Source: a bacterium (lineage in GTDB: Bacteria > Patescibacteriota > Patescibacteriia > UBA9934 > GWF2-40-263). From it: a stretch of 49,682 bases of DNA. Where the stretch lies: assembly GCA_021789915.1 (NCBI GenBank), contig JAJYIV010000006.1, positions 1 to 49,682 on the forward strand. The letters are read 5' to 3'. The translations under genes were made by a program, and so were the position numbers. Of the stretch, positions 34,852 through 41,732 are shown in pieces; position 1 is the first letter of the stretch; every line of letters starts with the position of its first letter. The notes beneath the pieces were generated by a model. The model had not been told where the DNA came from. It saw only the letters and a list, made by a program, of their open reading frames with translations, and did not search any database.

Positions 34852-35706
34852 TCAAGCTCTCTCTACTCCCGCACCCGTGCGGGAGTTTTTCGTTGCCGCC
34901 CGCGCGACGTTCAGCAGCAGGTAGGCGACGGTGAGCGGGCCGACGCCGCCGGGCACGGGCGAAATCCACCCGGCCACCGGATCGACGGATGCGCGGTCCG
35001 CATCACCGACGGTTTTGCCGTCGAGCTTGGTCGTCCCGACGTCGATGACGATGGCGCCGGGCTTCAGCATCGCGCCGGTGATGAGCCCAGGACGCCCCAC
35101 GGCCGTCATCACGATGTCGGCGCGTTTCGTTTTGTCCGCCAGCGCCAAGTCGTCCGGTGACGCCGTGACGGAGGAGACGCCGCGCGCCTTGAGCAAGGCG
35201 ACCAATGGTCGGGCGAACAGGCTGCTGCAGACGAGCACGGCGGATTTTCCGGCAAGCGGTTCCTTGGTCGCCTCTAGCAGTTTCATGATGCCCAGATGGA
35301 CGGGAGGCGCCAGCGACGGACGACCCGCTTCCAGCGCCGCGACGTTTTCCGGATGGAAACCGTCGACGTCCTTGCGCGGGTCGACGGCGGCGACGATCCG
35401 GTCGGCGTCCTGCGAGGGCAGAGGAAGCTGGACCAGGATGCCGTCCATGTCGGAGCGTGCGTTGAGTGCGGCGATGTCGGCCAGCAAAACTTCTTCGCTT
35501 GTTCCGGCTGGATACAATTTTTTCTCAAATCGAATGCCGGCGTCGGCGCAGGCCTTCTCCTTAAGCCCGACATAGAGATGCGACGCCGGATCGTCGCCGA
35601 CCAGAATCACGGCCAGGCCCGGCTTGGCCTCCATCGCCGCGACGCGCCCCTTCACCTTGGCGCGCACGGCGTCCGCCAGCGATTTCCCGTCGAGGATACG
35701 AACCAT
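34852..35706 (-). CDS. folD: Bifunctional FolD (methylene-THF dehydrogenase/cyclohydrolase)
   Basis: 284 residues, full length. Catalytic YVGLKEKAC (Tyr and Lys), GILVQLPLPSQ, KDVDGFHPEN and the C-terminal PVPGGVGPLTVAYLL are intact. The usual NADP loop GRSxxVGxP reads CSSLFARP, and the PCTPxG motif reads APPVHLG, so cofactor binding may be altered. It interconverts 5,10-methylene-THF and 10-formyl-THF. It begins 6 nt after glyA on the same strand: the pair feeds one-carbon units from serine into purine and formyl-Met synthesis. Its last ~15 codons overlap a terminator of the opposite strand. Confidence 0.95.
   Translation of the reverse strand: MVRILDGKSLADAVRAKVKGRVAAMEAKPGLAVILVGDDPASHLYVGLKEKACADAGIRFEKKLYPAGTSEEVLLADIAALNARSDMDGILVQLPLPSQDADRIVAAVDPRKDVDGFHPENVAALEAGRPSLAPPVHLGIMKLLEATKEPLAGKSAVLVCSSLFARPLVALLKARGVSSVTASPDDLALADKTKRADIVMTAVGRPGLITGAMLKPGAIVIDVGTTKLDGKTVGDADRASVDPVAGWISPVPGGVGPLTVAYLLLNVARAATKNSRTGAGVERA
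34866..34890 (+). terminator. Plus-strand terminator located inside the folD 3' end
   Basis: CTCCCGCACC-CGTGCGGGAG followed by TTTTT. It ends transcription of the membrane protein gene while coding part of ATKNSRTGAGV in folD on the other strand. Confidence 0.85.
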
Positions 35707-35712
35707 AGCGGC

Positions 35713-36954
35713 TTAATACGCGAGCCCGTCGTAGAGCGGGAATCGGCTCGTCAGCTTCTTCACGTCTTCCTTGATCGCGGCGAGGCGCGTGGCATCATCT
35801 TTTGCGGCAATCGCCTCGTCGATCCAGCCGGCGATCTGCTTCATCTCTTCTTCCTTCATGCCGCGCGTCGTCAGGGCCGGCGTACCGAGGCGGATGCCCG
35901 AGGGATCCATCGGTCCGCGCGGGTCGTCGGGAATGGCGTTCTTGTTGACCGTGATGCCGGCCGCGTCCAGCGCATTCTGCGCCTCCTTGCCCGTGGCGCC
36001 CTTCGCCGTCACGTCGACAAGCAACAGGTGGTTTTCCGTCCCTCCGTGCACCAGCCTGTGGCCGCGGGCGCGCAATTCTTCTTCAAGAACCTTGGCGTTT
36101 TTCTTGATTTGCCGCGCATATTCCTTGAACGACGGATCCAACGCTTCCTTGAACGCGACGGCCTTGGCGGCGATGACGTTCTCATGCGGACCGCCCTGCA
36201 AGCCGGGGAACACCGCCTTGTCGACGGCCTTGGCATGGACGGCCTTGCATAAAATCATCCCGCCGCGCGGACCGCGCAGCGTCTTGTGCGTCGTGGTCGT
36301 CACGATATCAAAGAGCGGAACCGGATTGGCCATTTCGCCGGCGGCGATCAGTCCCGCGATGTGCGCGATGTCGGCCATCGTGTAGGCGCCGATTTCGTCC
36401 GCGATCCGCTTGACGCGCGCGTAGTCGATGTCGCGCGTGTAGGCCGAGTAGCCCATGAGGATCAGCTTTGGCTTGTGCGCCAGTGCCAGGTTGCGCAGGT
36501 TTGCGTAATCGATGGCGCCGTCGGGCGTCGTCTTGTAGCCGACGAAGCGGAAAATGTTGGCAGGGAACGTCGCCGGATGGCCATGCGTGAGGTGTCCGCC
36601 GTGCGACAGGTCCATGCCGAGGACGGTGTCGCCGGGCTTCAGCAGGGCGGTGTAGGCGGCAAGGTTGGCAGGGGCGCCCGACAACGGCTGGACATTCGCA
36701 TGCTCCGCTTTGAACAATTCCTTTGCTCGAGTAATGGCGAGGTTCTCGATCTCGTCGATGAACCGGCAGCCGCCGTAATAGCGCTTGCCGGGCACGCCCT
36801 CGGCGTACTTGTTGGTGGCAACGGACCCGAGCGCCTCCAGGACGGCCGGGGAGACGAAATTTTCCGATGGAATCATTTCCAGGCCTTCGCGCTGGCGGTC
36901 GAGTTCCTGTTGGAGCGATCGGGCGATATCGGGATCAACGGCGCGCAATGTCAT
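35713..36954 (-). CDS. glyA: Serine hydroxymethyltransferase
   Basis: 413 residues. Landmarks: [50 protein letters not shown], the PLP-lysine motif [14 protein letters not shown] and [20 protein letters not shown] near the end. It converts serine and THF to glycine and methylene-THF. ATG 36954 gives the conserved N-terminus; a longer open frame upstream is shadow. A promoter is visible at 37028-37057. It is co-directional and nearly contiguous with folD. Confidence 0.97.
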   Translation of the reverse strand: MTLRAVDPDIARSLQQELDRQREGLEMIPSENFVSPAVLEALGSVATNKYAEGVPGKRYYGGCRFIDEIENLAITRAKELFKAEHANVQPLSGAPANLAAYTALLKPGDTVLGMDLSHGGHLTHGHPATFPANIFRFVGYKTTPDGAIDYANLRNLALAHKPKLILMGYSAYTRDIDYARVKRIADEIGAYTMADIAHIAGLIAAGEMANPVPLFDIVTTTTHKTLRGPRGGMILCKAVHAKAVDKAVFPGLQGGPHENVIAAKAVAFKEALDPSFKEYARQIKKNAKVLEEELRARGHRLVHGGTENHLLLVDVTAKGATGKEAQNALDAAGITVNKNAIPDDPRGPMDPSGIRLGTPALTTRGMKEEEMKQIAGWIDEAIAAKDDATRLAAIKEDVKKLTSRFPLYDGLAY

Positions 36955-37027
36955 AGCGAAAAATGGATTCGGGTGGATGAAGGGCCGACAAGCGGAAGGA
37001 AAAGCTAGGACATGGGCGAATGGCCGT

Positions 37028-37057
37028 ATTGTACGGATCGGGCGGCGTGCAGGGCAA
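37028..37057 (-). promoter_or_regulatory. Promoter of glyA-folD
   Basis: On the minus strand TTGCCC (37057-37052), 18-nt spacer, TACAAT (37033-37028). Transcription would start near 37021, ~65 nt before glyA. Confidence 0.6.
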
Positions 37058-37067
37058 GAGCGGGCGG

Positions 37068-37096
37068 TTGACATGCGCCCCGAGAATCGGATAGGT
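37068..37096 (+). promoter_or_regulatory. Possible divergent promoter of the gene at 37167
   Basis: A perfect -35 TTGACA at 37068-37073; the -10 is poor (GATAGG/TAGGTT around 37090-37097). It lies back to back with the glyA promoter. Confidence 0.4.
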
Positions 37097-37166
37097 TTCA
37101 GCGTCGCGCTGATGCCCGCGGCACGCTCATCCTTTCCCATGGCATCGAATGAGACGAGGTTTGCGG

Positions 37167-37865
37167 ATGGAAGCGCGATCTCTCCCTCCTGCGTCGGAGA
37201 TCGGCCGGGGCCGCTTGTTGGAAGCGGCGGTTCGGCTGGTCCTGGATCGGCCCGGAAGCGAAGAGGCGGAAGAAGCGGTTCGGTATCTCACGGAGCATGG
37301 GCCGGCGTCGCGCCACCTGTCCGTCTGCCCGCTGCCCGTGGATGACGAACGCCTCGAGGACAACTTCGTCCGGATCCAGGTGCACGGAGCCCTGCACCGG
37401 TGCGAGGCGCTCGTCGTTTGGGACGCTCCGCCGGAACCGTGGCTCGGTCTGGCGGCGCTCATTCTTGGCCGCTTCATGCGCAACCTGCTCGTGCACGACG
37501 CTGGCCGGGAGTTCTTCGGCCAGCCGGTCGGTTCCGTTCCCGAGTTCGCCGAGCGGCAGGCGCTCGAACAGCTGGGCCGCCGCGCCCATGCCGAGGCGCA
37601 CGTCTTCGCCTTCAATTTCCTGATCGACGGATCCTCCTGTCCGTCGTCGAAGGCGCGCGGTTTTGCCGCCGAGGCCCGCCGCAGACTGGGGATCGGGGCT
37701 TTCGGACTCACCTGCCTGGACTGGTGCCTCGAACAGCGCATCGTTCCTTCGCCGTCGGAGACCTTCCGCGTCCAGGCGGCGCAGCTGCTCGGCCGCATCT
37801 TCGCGCCGGTGGCAGAAGGGTCTTTGAGAGAAGAGAATGAACGGGCCCTTCTGTTTGCCGATTAG
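37167..37865 (+). CDS. Hypothetical protein (232 aa)
   Basis: A soluble alpha/beta protein without a recognised family. The N-terminal half is helical ([20 protein letters not shown]), and the centre contains [20 protein letters not shown] and a hydrophobic helix [20 protein letters not shown]. Cysteines are scattered, with no zinc motif. Two starts are possible (37149 or 37167); GAGG sits closer to 37167. A strong terminator follows, so it is a single-gene unit between glyA and murC. Confidence 0.6.
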   Translation: MEARSLPPASEIGRGRLLEAAVRLVLDRPGSEEAEEAVRYLTEHGPASRHLSVCPLPVDDERLEDNFVRIQVHGALHRCEALVVWDAPPEPWLGLAALILGRFMRNLLVHDAGREFFGQPVGSVPEFAERQALEQLGRRAHAEAHVFAFNFLIDGSSCPSSKARGFAAEARRRLGIGAFGLTCLDWCLEQRIVPSPSETFRVQAAQLLGRIFAPVAEGSLREENERALLFAD

Positions 37866-37878
37866 ACGCCGCCGCTTG

Positions 37879-37945
37879 CCGCCCGCTTCCCGCTTGGGAA
37901 CCGGGCGGCCCGTCCTGTCTCTCGCGAGAGGCGGGATCTTTTTTT
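37879..37945 (+). terminator. Tandem hairpin terminator before murC
   Basis: First hairpin CCGCCCG-c-TTCCC-gctt-GGGAA-c-CGGGCGG (37879-37908), then CTCTCGCGAGAG inside CCCG/CGGG, then a run of eight T (37938-37945). Confidence 0.85.
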
Positions 37946-37976
37946 GTCCGTCCGTTTCCGGTACGCTGAGGGCGCT

Positions 37977-39368
37977 ATGTTCGACGACATCCAACGCGTG
38001 CACGTGATCGGCGCGGGCGGCATCGGCGCCTCCGCGGCGGCCAAGTGGTTTTTGGCGGAAGGCAAGCGCGTCACCGGCTCGGACGCGGCCGCGTCGGACC
38101 TCACGCGCGATCTGGAGCGGCGCGGCATTCCCGTCACGATCGGCCATGATCTTGAGGCGGTTCGCGGCGCCGATCTCGTCCTGTTTTCGCCCGCCGTGCC
38201 GGATACGGATCCGGGGCGCGCCGAAGCCGCGGCGCTTGGCGTGCGCCAGATTTCCTATCCGCAATTTCTCGGCGAGCTCTCGCGAGCGCACACGACCGTC
38301 GCCGTTTCAGGCACCAATGGCAAAAGCACGACGACGGCCATGCTCGGCCTCATCCTCGAGGCTGCCGGACTCGATCCGCTGGTCATCGTCGGGTCGCTCG
38401 TGCCGGGATTCCCCGACGGCAATCTGCGCCACGGGCTCGGCCGCTTTTTCGTCGTCGAAGCGTGCGAGTACCGCGCGCACATGCTCAACCTTGAGCCGGA
38501 GATGGTCGTGCTGACCAATGTGGAGGCCGACCACCTGGACTATTTCCGCGACCTCGACCACATTCGCGACACGTTCCAGACGTTCTTGGACAAACTGAAA
38601 GGGAAGGGCCTGGCGGTGTTGAACGCGGACGATCCGGAGAGCGCCAAGCTCGGCGCCGACCGCGCGGTGCGATATGGCGCGGGACCGGCGGCGGATTATG
38701 TCGCGGGCGAGCGGCGCGTGGCGGCGGGGCATCAAGCGTTTTCGGTCACGCGACCCGCCTCCTCGGGCGGGGAGGGAATCGACGAAACGCTTGGCGATCT
38801 TGTCCTGCGCGTGCCGGGCGCGTTCAACGTCGCCAACGCCCTGGCGGCGGCGTCCGCGGCGCTCGAGCTGGGCGTGCCGTTCGATGCGTGCCAGCGCGTG
38901 CTGCGGGACTTTTCCGGCATCTGGCGGCGCTTCGAGCGCGTCGGCGAGTGGCGCGGGGCCGAGATCATCTCCGATTACGGCCATCATCCCACGGCCATTC
39001 GCGGCACGCTGGAAGCCGCGCGCGAATTCTTCCCCAAGCGCCGCGTCGTCCTGTGCTTCCAGCCGCATCAGCACGCCCGCACGCGCGAGCTCTTCGACGA
39101 GTTCGTCGATGCGCTCAAGGGAGCGGACGCGCTCGTGCTGCCGGAGATCTACCGCGTCAGCGGCCGGACGGACGAAAACGAAGGAGAGATTTCCAGCCGC
39201 GACTTGGCGGAGCGCATCCGCGCGGCGGCGCCCGGCTTGACCGTGCGCTATGCGCGCGATTTGAAGGAAGCGCGGCGCGAGCTGGAAGAGCTGGTCCGCG
39301 CGGGCGACGTCGTCATCGTCCAGGGCGCCGGCGACGTGGACCGGGTGGCGCGCGAGCTCGTCGCGTGA
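37977..39368 (+). CDS. murC: UDP-N-acetylmuramate-L-alanine ligase (MurC)
   Basis: 463 residues. Rossmann start RVHVIGAGGIGASAAAKWFL, ATP loop VAVSGTNGKSTTTAMLGLIL, acidic EACEYRAHMLNLEPEMVVLT followed by NVEADHLDYF, and the C-terminal SDYGHHPTAIRGTLEAAREF with FQPHQHARTR, all typical of MurC. It adds L-Ala to UDP-MurNAc in the cytosol. The related recycling ligase Mpl is less likely because murB follows. It lies with murB in a wall-precursor cluster that is interrupted by a Fic gene. ATG 37977 is chosen over an in-frame ATG at 37944 that falls in the terminator T-run. Confidence 0.93.
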   Translation: MFDDIQRVHVIGAGGIGASAAAKWFLAEGKRVTGSDAAASDLTRDLERRGIPVTIGHDLEAVRGADLVLFSPAVPDTDPGRAEAAALGVRQISYPQFLGELSRAHTTVAVSGTNGKSTTTAMLGLILEAAGLDPLVIVGSLVPGFPDGNLRHGLGRFFVVEACEYRAHMLNLEPEMVVLTNVEADHLDYFRDLDHIRDTFQTFLDKLKGKGLAVLNADDPESAKLGADRAVRYGAGPAADYVAGERRVAAGHQAFSVTRPASSGGEGIDETLGDLVLRVPGAFNVANALAAASAALELGVPFDACQRVLRDFSGIWRRFERVGEWRGAEIISDYGHHPTAIRGTLEAAREFFPKRRVVLCFQPHQHARTRELFDEFVDALKGADALVLPEIYRVSGRTDENEGEISSRDLAERIRAAAPGLTVRYARDLKEARRELEELVRAGDVVIVQGAGDVDRVARELVA

Positions 39369-39381
39369 ACTTGGGTTGCCG

Positions 39382-39410
39382 TTGAAAACGGCCTGGAAAT
39401 GTTGTAAAAT
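39382..39410 (+). promoter_or_regulatory. Promoter of the fic gene
   Basis: TTGAAA (39382-39387), 17-nt spacer, TAAAAT (39405-39410). The expected transcription start coincides with the fic ATG at 39417, so the mRNA is probably leaderless. Confidence 0.72.
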
Positions 39411-39416
39411 CGCCTT

Positions 39417-39959
39417 ATGCAAGGTCTCGACGAGATCAGCAAGCAACGTGCCGTCAAGCTGTTCGGAAGTGCCGAACTGGCCGGTTTTGAAATCGGCACG
39501 ACGCGCGGCTTGCAGCAGATCCACGCGTACCTGTTCAGCGGGCTTTACGATTTTGCCGGGCGCATCCGCACGAAGGACTTGAGCAAAGGCGGGTTCCGCT
39601 TTGCCTCGCATCTCTACCTTCCCGAGAGTCTGGCGAAAATCGAACGGATGCCGGAGACGACGTTCGAGGAGATCGTGGCGAAATACGTCGAGATGAACGT
39701 GGCGCACCCGTTCATGGAGGGCAACGGACGGAGCATGCGCATCTGGCTGGATTTGATGCTGAAGAAATCGCTGAAGAAATGCGTGGACTGGGCAAAGGTG
39801 AACAAGGCGGATTATTTGAGCGCCATGGAGCGCAGCCCGGTGAACGCGCTTGAGATCCGCGAGCTTCTCCGCGGGGCGCAGACGGAAAAAATCGACGACC
39901 GCGACGTGTTCATGAAGGGCGTGGAGCAATCCTATCATTACGAGGAACCGGGTTTCTGA
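39417..39959 (+). CDS. Fic-domain protein adenylyltransferase, class III-like
   Basis: A single-domain 180-residue Fic protein. The active-site loop [12 protein letters not shown] (His97, Glu101, Arg105) is intact, so AMP transfer to a target hydroxyl is expected. The C-terminal SYHYEE (Ser172, Glu176) matches the inhibitory (S/T)xxxE motif placed at the C-terminus in class III Fic proteins such as NmFic, although the usual final Gly/Asn is Glu. The similarity extends to [15 protein letters not shown] and [16 protein letters not shown]. It lies between murC and murB with its own promoter. Target unknown; gyrase subunit B is the known one for some relatives. Confidence 0.92.
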   Translation: MQGLDEISKQRAVKLFGSAELAGFEIGTTRGLQQIHAYLFSGLYDFAGRIRTKDLSKGGFRFASHLYLPESLAKIERMPETTFEEIVAKYVEMNVAHPFMEGNGRSMRIWLDLMLKKSLKKCVDWAKVNKADYLSAMERSPVNALEIRELLRGAQTEKIDDRDVFMKGVEQSYHYEEPGF

Positions 39960-40005
39960 ACCATGACGCAAACGCCTCGCGAAGGGACGCCGTTGTTTTC
40001 CTGTT

Positions 40006-40965
40006 ATGCCCGACCTCACCCAACCGCTGCGAGATCTGTTCGGCGCGCGGCTCAAGCTCGACGAGCCGATGAGCCGGCACACGCATTTCCGCATCGGCGG
40101 ACCGGCGCGCTGGTTCGTCGAGGCGAAGACGGAAGAGGAGATCGTGCGGGCACTCGCGTCGGCGAAGGAAGCGGGCGTACCGACGTTCGTCCTCGGCGGC
40201 GGCTCCAACACGCTCGTCTCCGACCAAGGCTTCGGCGGCCTCGTGGTTCAGGTCGCCATGCGCGGCATTTCGATCGACGGGACGACGGTGACGGCCGGCG
40301 CGGGCGTGCCGTCGGCGGCGTTGGCGCGGTCGACGGCGGACGCCGGGCTGGAAGGACTCGAATGGATGATCACGCTGCCGGGGACCGTCGGCGGCGCCGT
40401 GCACGGCAATGCCGGCTGTTTCGGCGGCGAGACGAAGGATCGTCTCTCCTCCGTCCGTCTTCTGCGCGACGGATCCATCATCGACGTCGCGCCGTCCGCG
40501 CTCGCGTTCGGCTACCGCGACAGCGCGCTCAAACATTCCTCCGACGTCGTGCTGCGCGCGACGTTCGTCCTGCGCGCCGGCGACGCGTCGCTGCTCAGAC
40601 GCCGGATGGAAGATCAGCTCGCCGCGCGCAAGGAGACTCAGCCGCTGAACGCGGGGTCGGCCGGCTGCGTGTTCAAGAACTGCGGGATTCGCGACGACGC
40701 GGAAGCGTCGCGCCTGGCGGGCGAGATTCCCGAGGCGATGCGCTCCGCTCGCCGCGTCTCGGCCGGCTGGCTCGTGGAGCAGGCTGACCTCAAAGGGAAA
40801 AAGATCGGGCGGGCCCAGATCAGCCCGGCGCACGGCAACTTCATCGTCAACCTGGGCGGCGCCACGGCGGAGGAGGTGGTGCAGCTCGTCGCCGTCGCGA
40901 AGACGCGCGTGCGGGACCGCTTCGGTCTTCAACTCCGCGAGGAAATCCAATACCTAGGCTTTTAG
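40006..40965 (+). CDS. murB: UDP-N-acetylenolpyruvoylglucosamine reductase (MurB)
   Basis: 319 residues. FAD-binding motifs FRIGGPARWFVEA, VLGGGSNTLVSD and LPGTVGGAVHGNAGCFGGET are present, as are NAGSAGCVFKN with the proton-donor Ser, RVSAGWLVEQADLKGKKIG and the final EEIQYLG with the catalytic Glu. It reduces the enolpyruvyl group to make UDP-MurNAc, the substrate of MurC. 46 nt without a gene separate it from fic. Confidence 0.97.
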   Translation: MPDLTQPLRDLFGARLKLDEPMSRHTHFRIGGPARWFVEAKTEEEIVRALASAKEAGVPTFVLGGGSNTLVSDQGFGGLVVQVAMRGISIDGTTVTAGAGVPSAALARSTADAGLEGLEWMITLPGTVGGAVHGNAGCFGGETKDRLSSVRLLRDGSIIDVAPSALAFGYRDSALKHSSDVVLRATFVLRAGDASLLRRRMEDQLAARKETQPLNAGSAGCVFKNCGIRDDAEASRLAGEIPEAMRSARRVSAGWLVEQADLKGKKIGRAQISPAHGNFIVNLGGATAEEVVQLVAVAKTRVRDRFGLQLREEIQYLGF

Positions 40966-40991
40966 CTGTTAGCTCTCAGCCTTTAGCCAGA
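40963..40991. repeat. TTAGCTG tandem tract, left of the four-helix-bundle gene
   Basis: tagctgttagctctcagcct then ttagcc; the same class as 41346-41372, so this tract type brackets the gene. Confidence 0.55.
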
Positions 40992-40994
40992 ATT

Positions 40995-41354
40995 ATGCCG
41001 TCGGATTATCACAGGCTTGATGCATGGAATCAAGGAATGGACATCACCCGTTCTACGTATCGTCTTACCTCGTTGCTTCCCAAGCCCGAGCAATTTGGCC
41101 TGACGAGTCAGATGCGCCGCGCGGCTGTCTCAATTCCTTCCAATATTGCTGAAGGACGGATGCGAGGGACGGATCGCGATTTTCGTCAGTTTCTGTTGAT
41201 TGCCCTCGGTTCGTCCGCCGAACTGCAAACGCAGTTGCAACTCGTCGCGGAGCTCTATACACTTGATGCGTCTGCGATCGCCACGTTAGCGAAACAGTTA
41301 GACGAACAGATGAAAATGCTCAATCGTTTCATTGCTTCCTTGTCTAGCCGATAG
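40995..41354 (+). CDS. Four-helix-bundle protein (23S rRNA-IVP/S23 family)
   Basis: A 119-residue protein with the family's conserved parts: LDAWNQGMDITRSTYRLTSL, LTSQMRRAAVSIPSNIAEGR and FLLIALGSSAELQTQLQLVA. The fold is known from proteins encoded in 23S rRNA intervening sequences and from the DGR accessory protein Avd; no DGR or rRNA is present here. GC is lower than in its neighbours and AGCTAAC-type tracts flank it, suggesting acquisition. Function unknown, perhaps nucleic-acid binding as a pentamer. Confidence 0.9.
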   Translation: MPSDYHRLDAWNQGMDITRSTYRLTSLLPKPEQFGLTSQMRRAAVSIPSNIAEGRMRGTDRDFRQFLLIALGSSAELQTQLQLVAELYTLDASAIATLAKQLDEQMKMLNRFIASLSSR

Positions 41355-41372
41355 CCAATAGCTCACAGTCCG
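41346..41372. repeat. AGCCGATAGCC tandem tract, right of the four-helix-bundle gene
   Basis: agccgatagccaatagctca overlaps the end of the gene and is followed by a run of C before the hpf start. Confidence 0.55.
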
Positions 41373-41382
41373 CCCCCCCCCT

Positions 41383-41724
41383 ATGACCATCGATTTCAAA
41401 GGCCTCAACATGGAACTGACGGATGCCATCAAGGCGCGCGTGCAAGAAAAGATGGACGGACTCGCCAAATTGACGGCCGGGTTCGACCAAGTCGCCAATG
41501 CGCAGGTGGAGGTCGGCAAGACGTCGCATCACCACAACAAAGGCCAGGTTTTCCGCTGCGAGATCAACCTGCGCGCGCCCGGCGGCGAGCTGCGCGCCGA
41601 GGAGGAACGCGAGGATCTGTACGAGGCGATCGACGTCGCCGTCGGCGAGATGAAGCGCCTGCTCGTCGAGCGCAAGGAGCGGTTGGACGAGCGCGGCAAC
41701 GGCCCGCGGCCGGGGAAGGAATAG
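41383..41724 (+). CDS. hpf: Ribosome hibernation promoting factor (HPF/RaiA, short form)
   Basis: 113 residues. It begins MTIDFKGLNMELTDAIKARV and has the family pattern with a basic, His-rich loop (VGKTSHHHNKGQVFRCEINL) and DLYEAIDVAVGEMKRLLVER. The short form dimerises or inactivates ribosomes at the decoding centre in stationary phase. It lacks the C-terminal dimerisation domain of long HPF. The next gene starts 8 nt after its stop. Confidence 0.93.
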   Translation: MTIDFKGLNMELTDAIKARVQEKMDGLAKLTAGFDQVANAQVEVGKTSHHHNKGQVFRCEINLRAPGGELRAEEEREDLYEAIDVAVGEMKRLLVERKERLDERGNGPRPGKE

Positions 41725-41732
41725 CGGCGCGT

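Noticed and set aside
40995-41354. Diversity-generating retroelement suggested by the Avd-like four-helix protein
   Set aside because: No reverse transcriptase, template/variable repeat pair or C-type lectin target is visible nearby.
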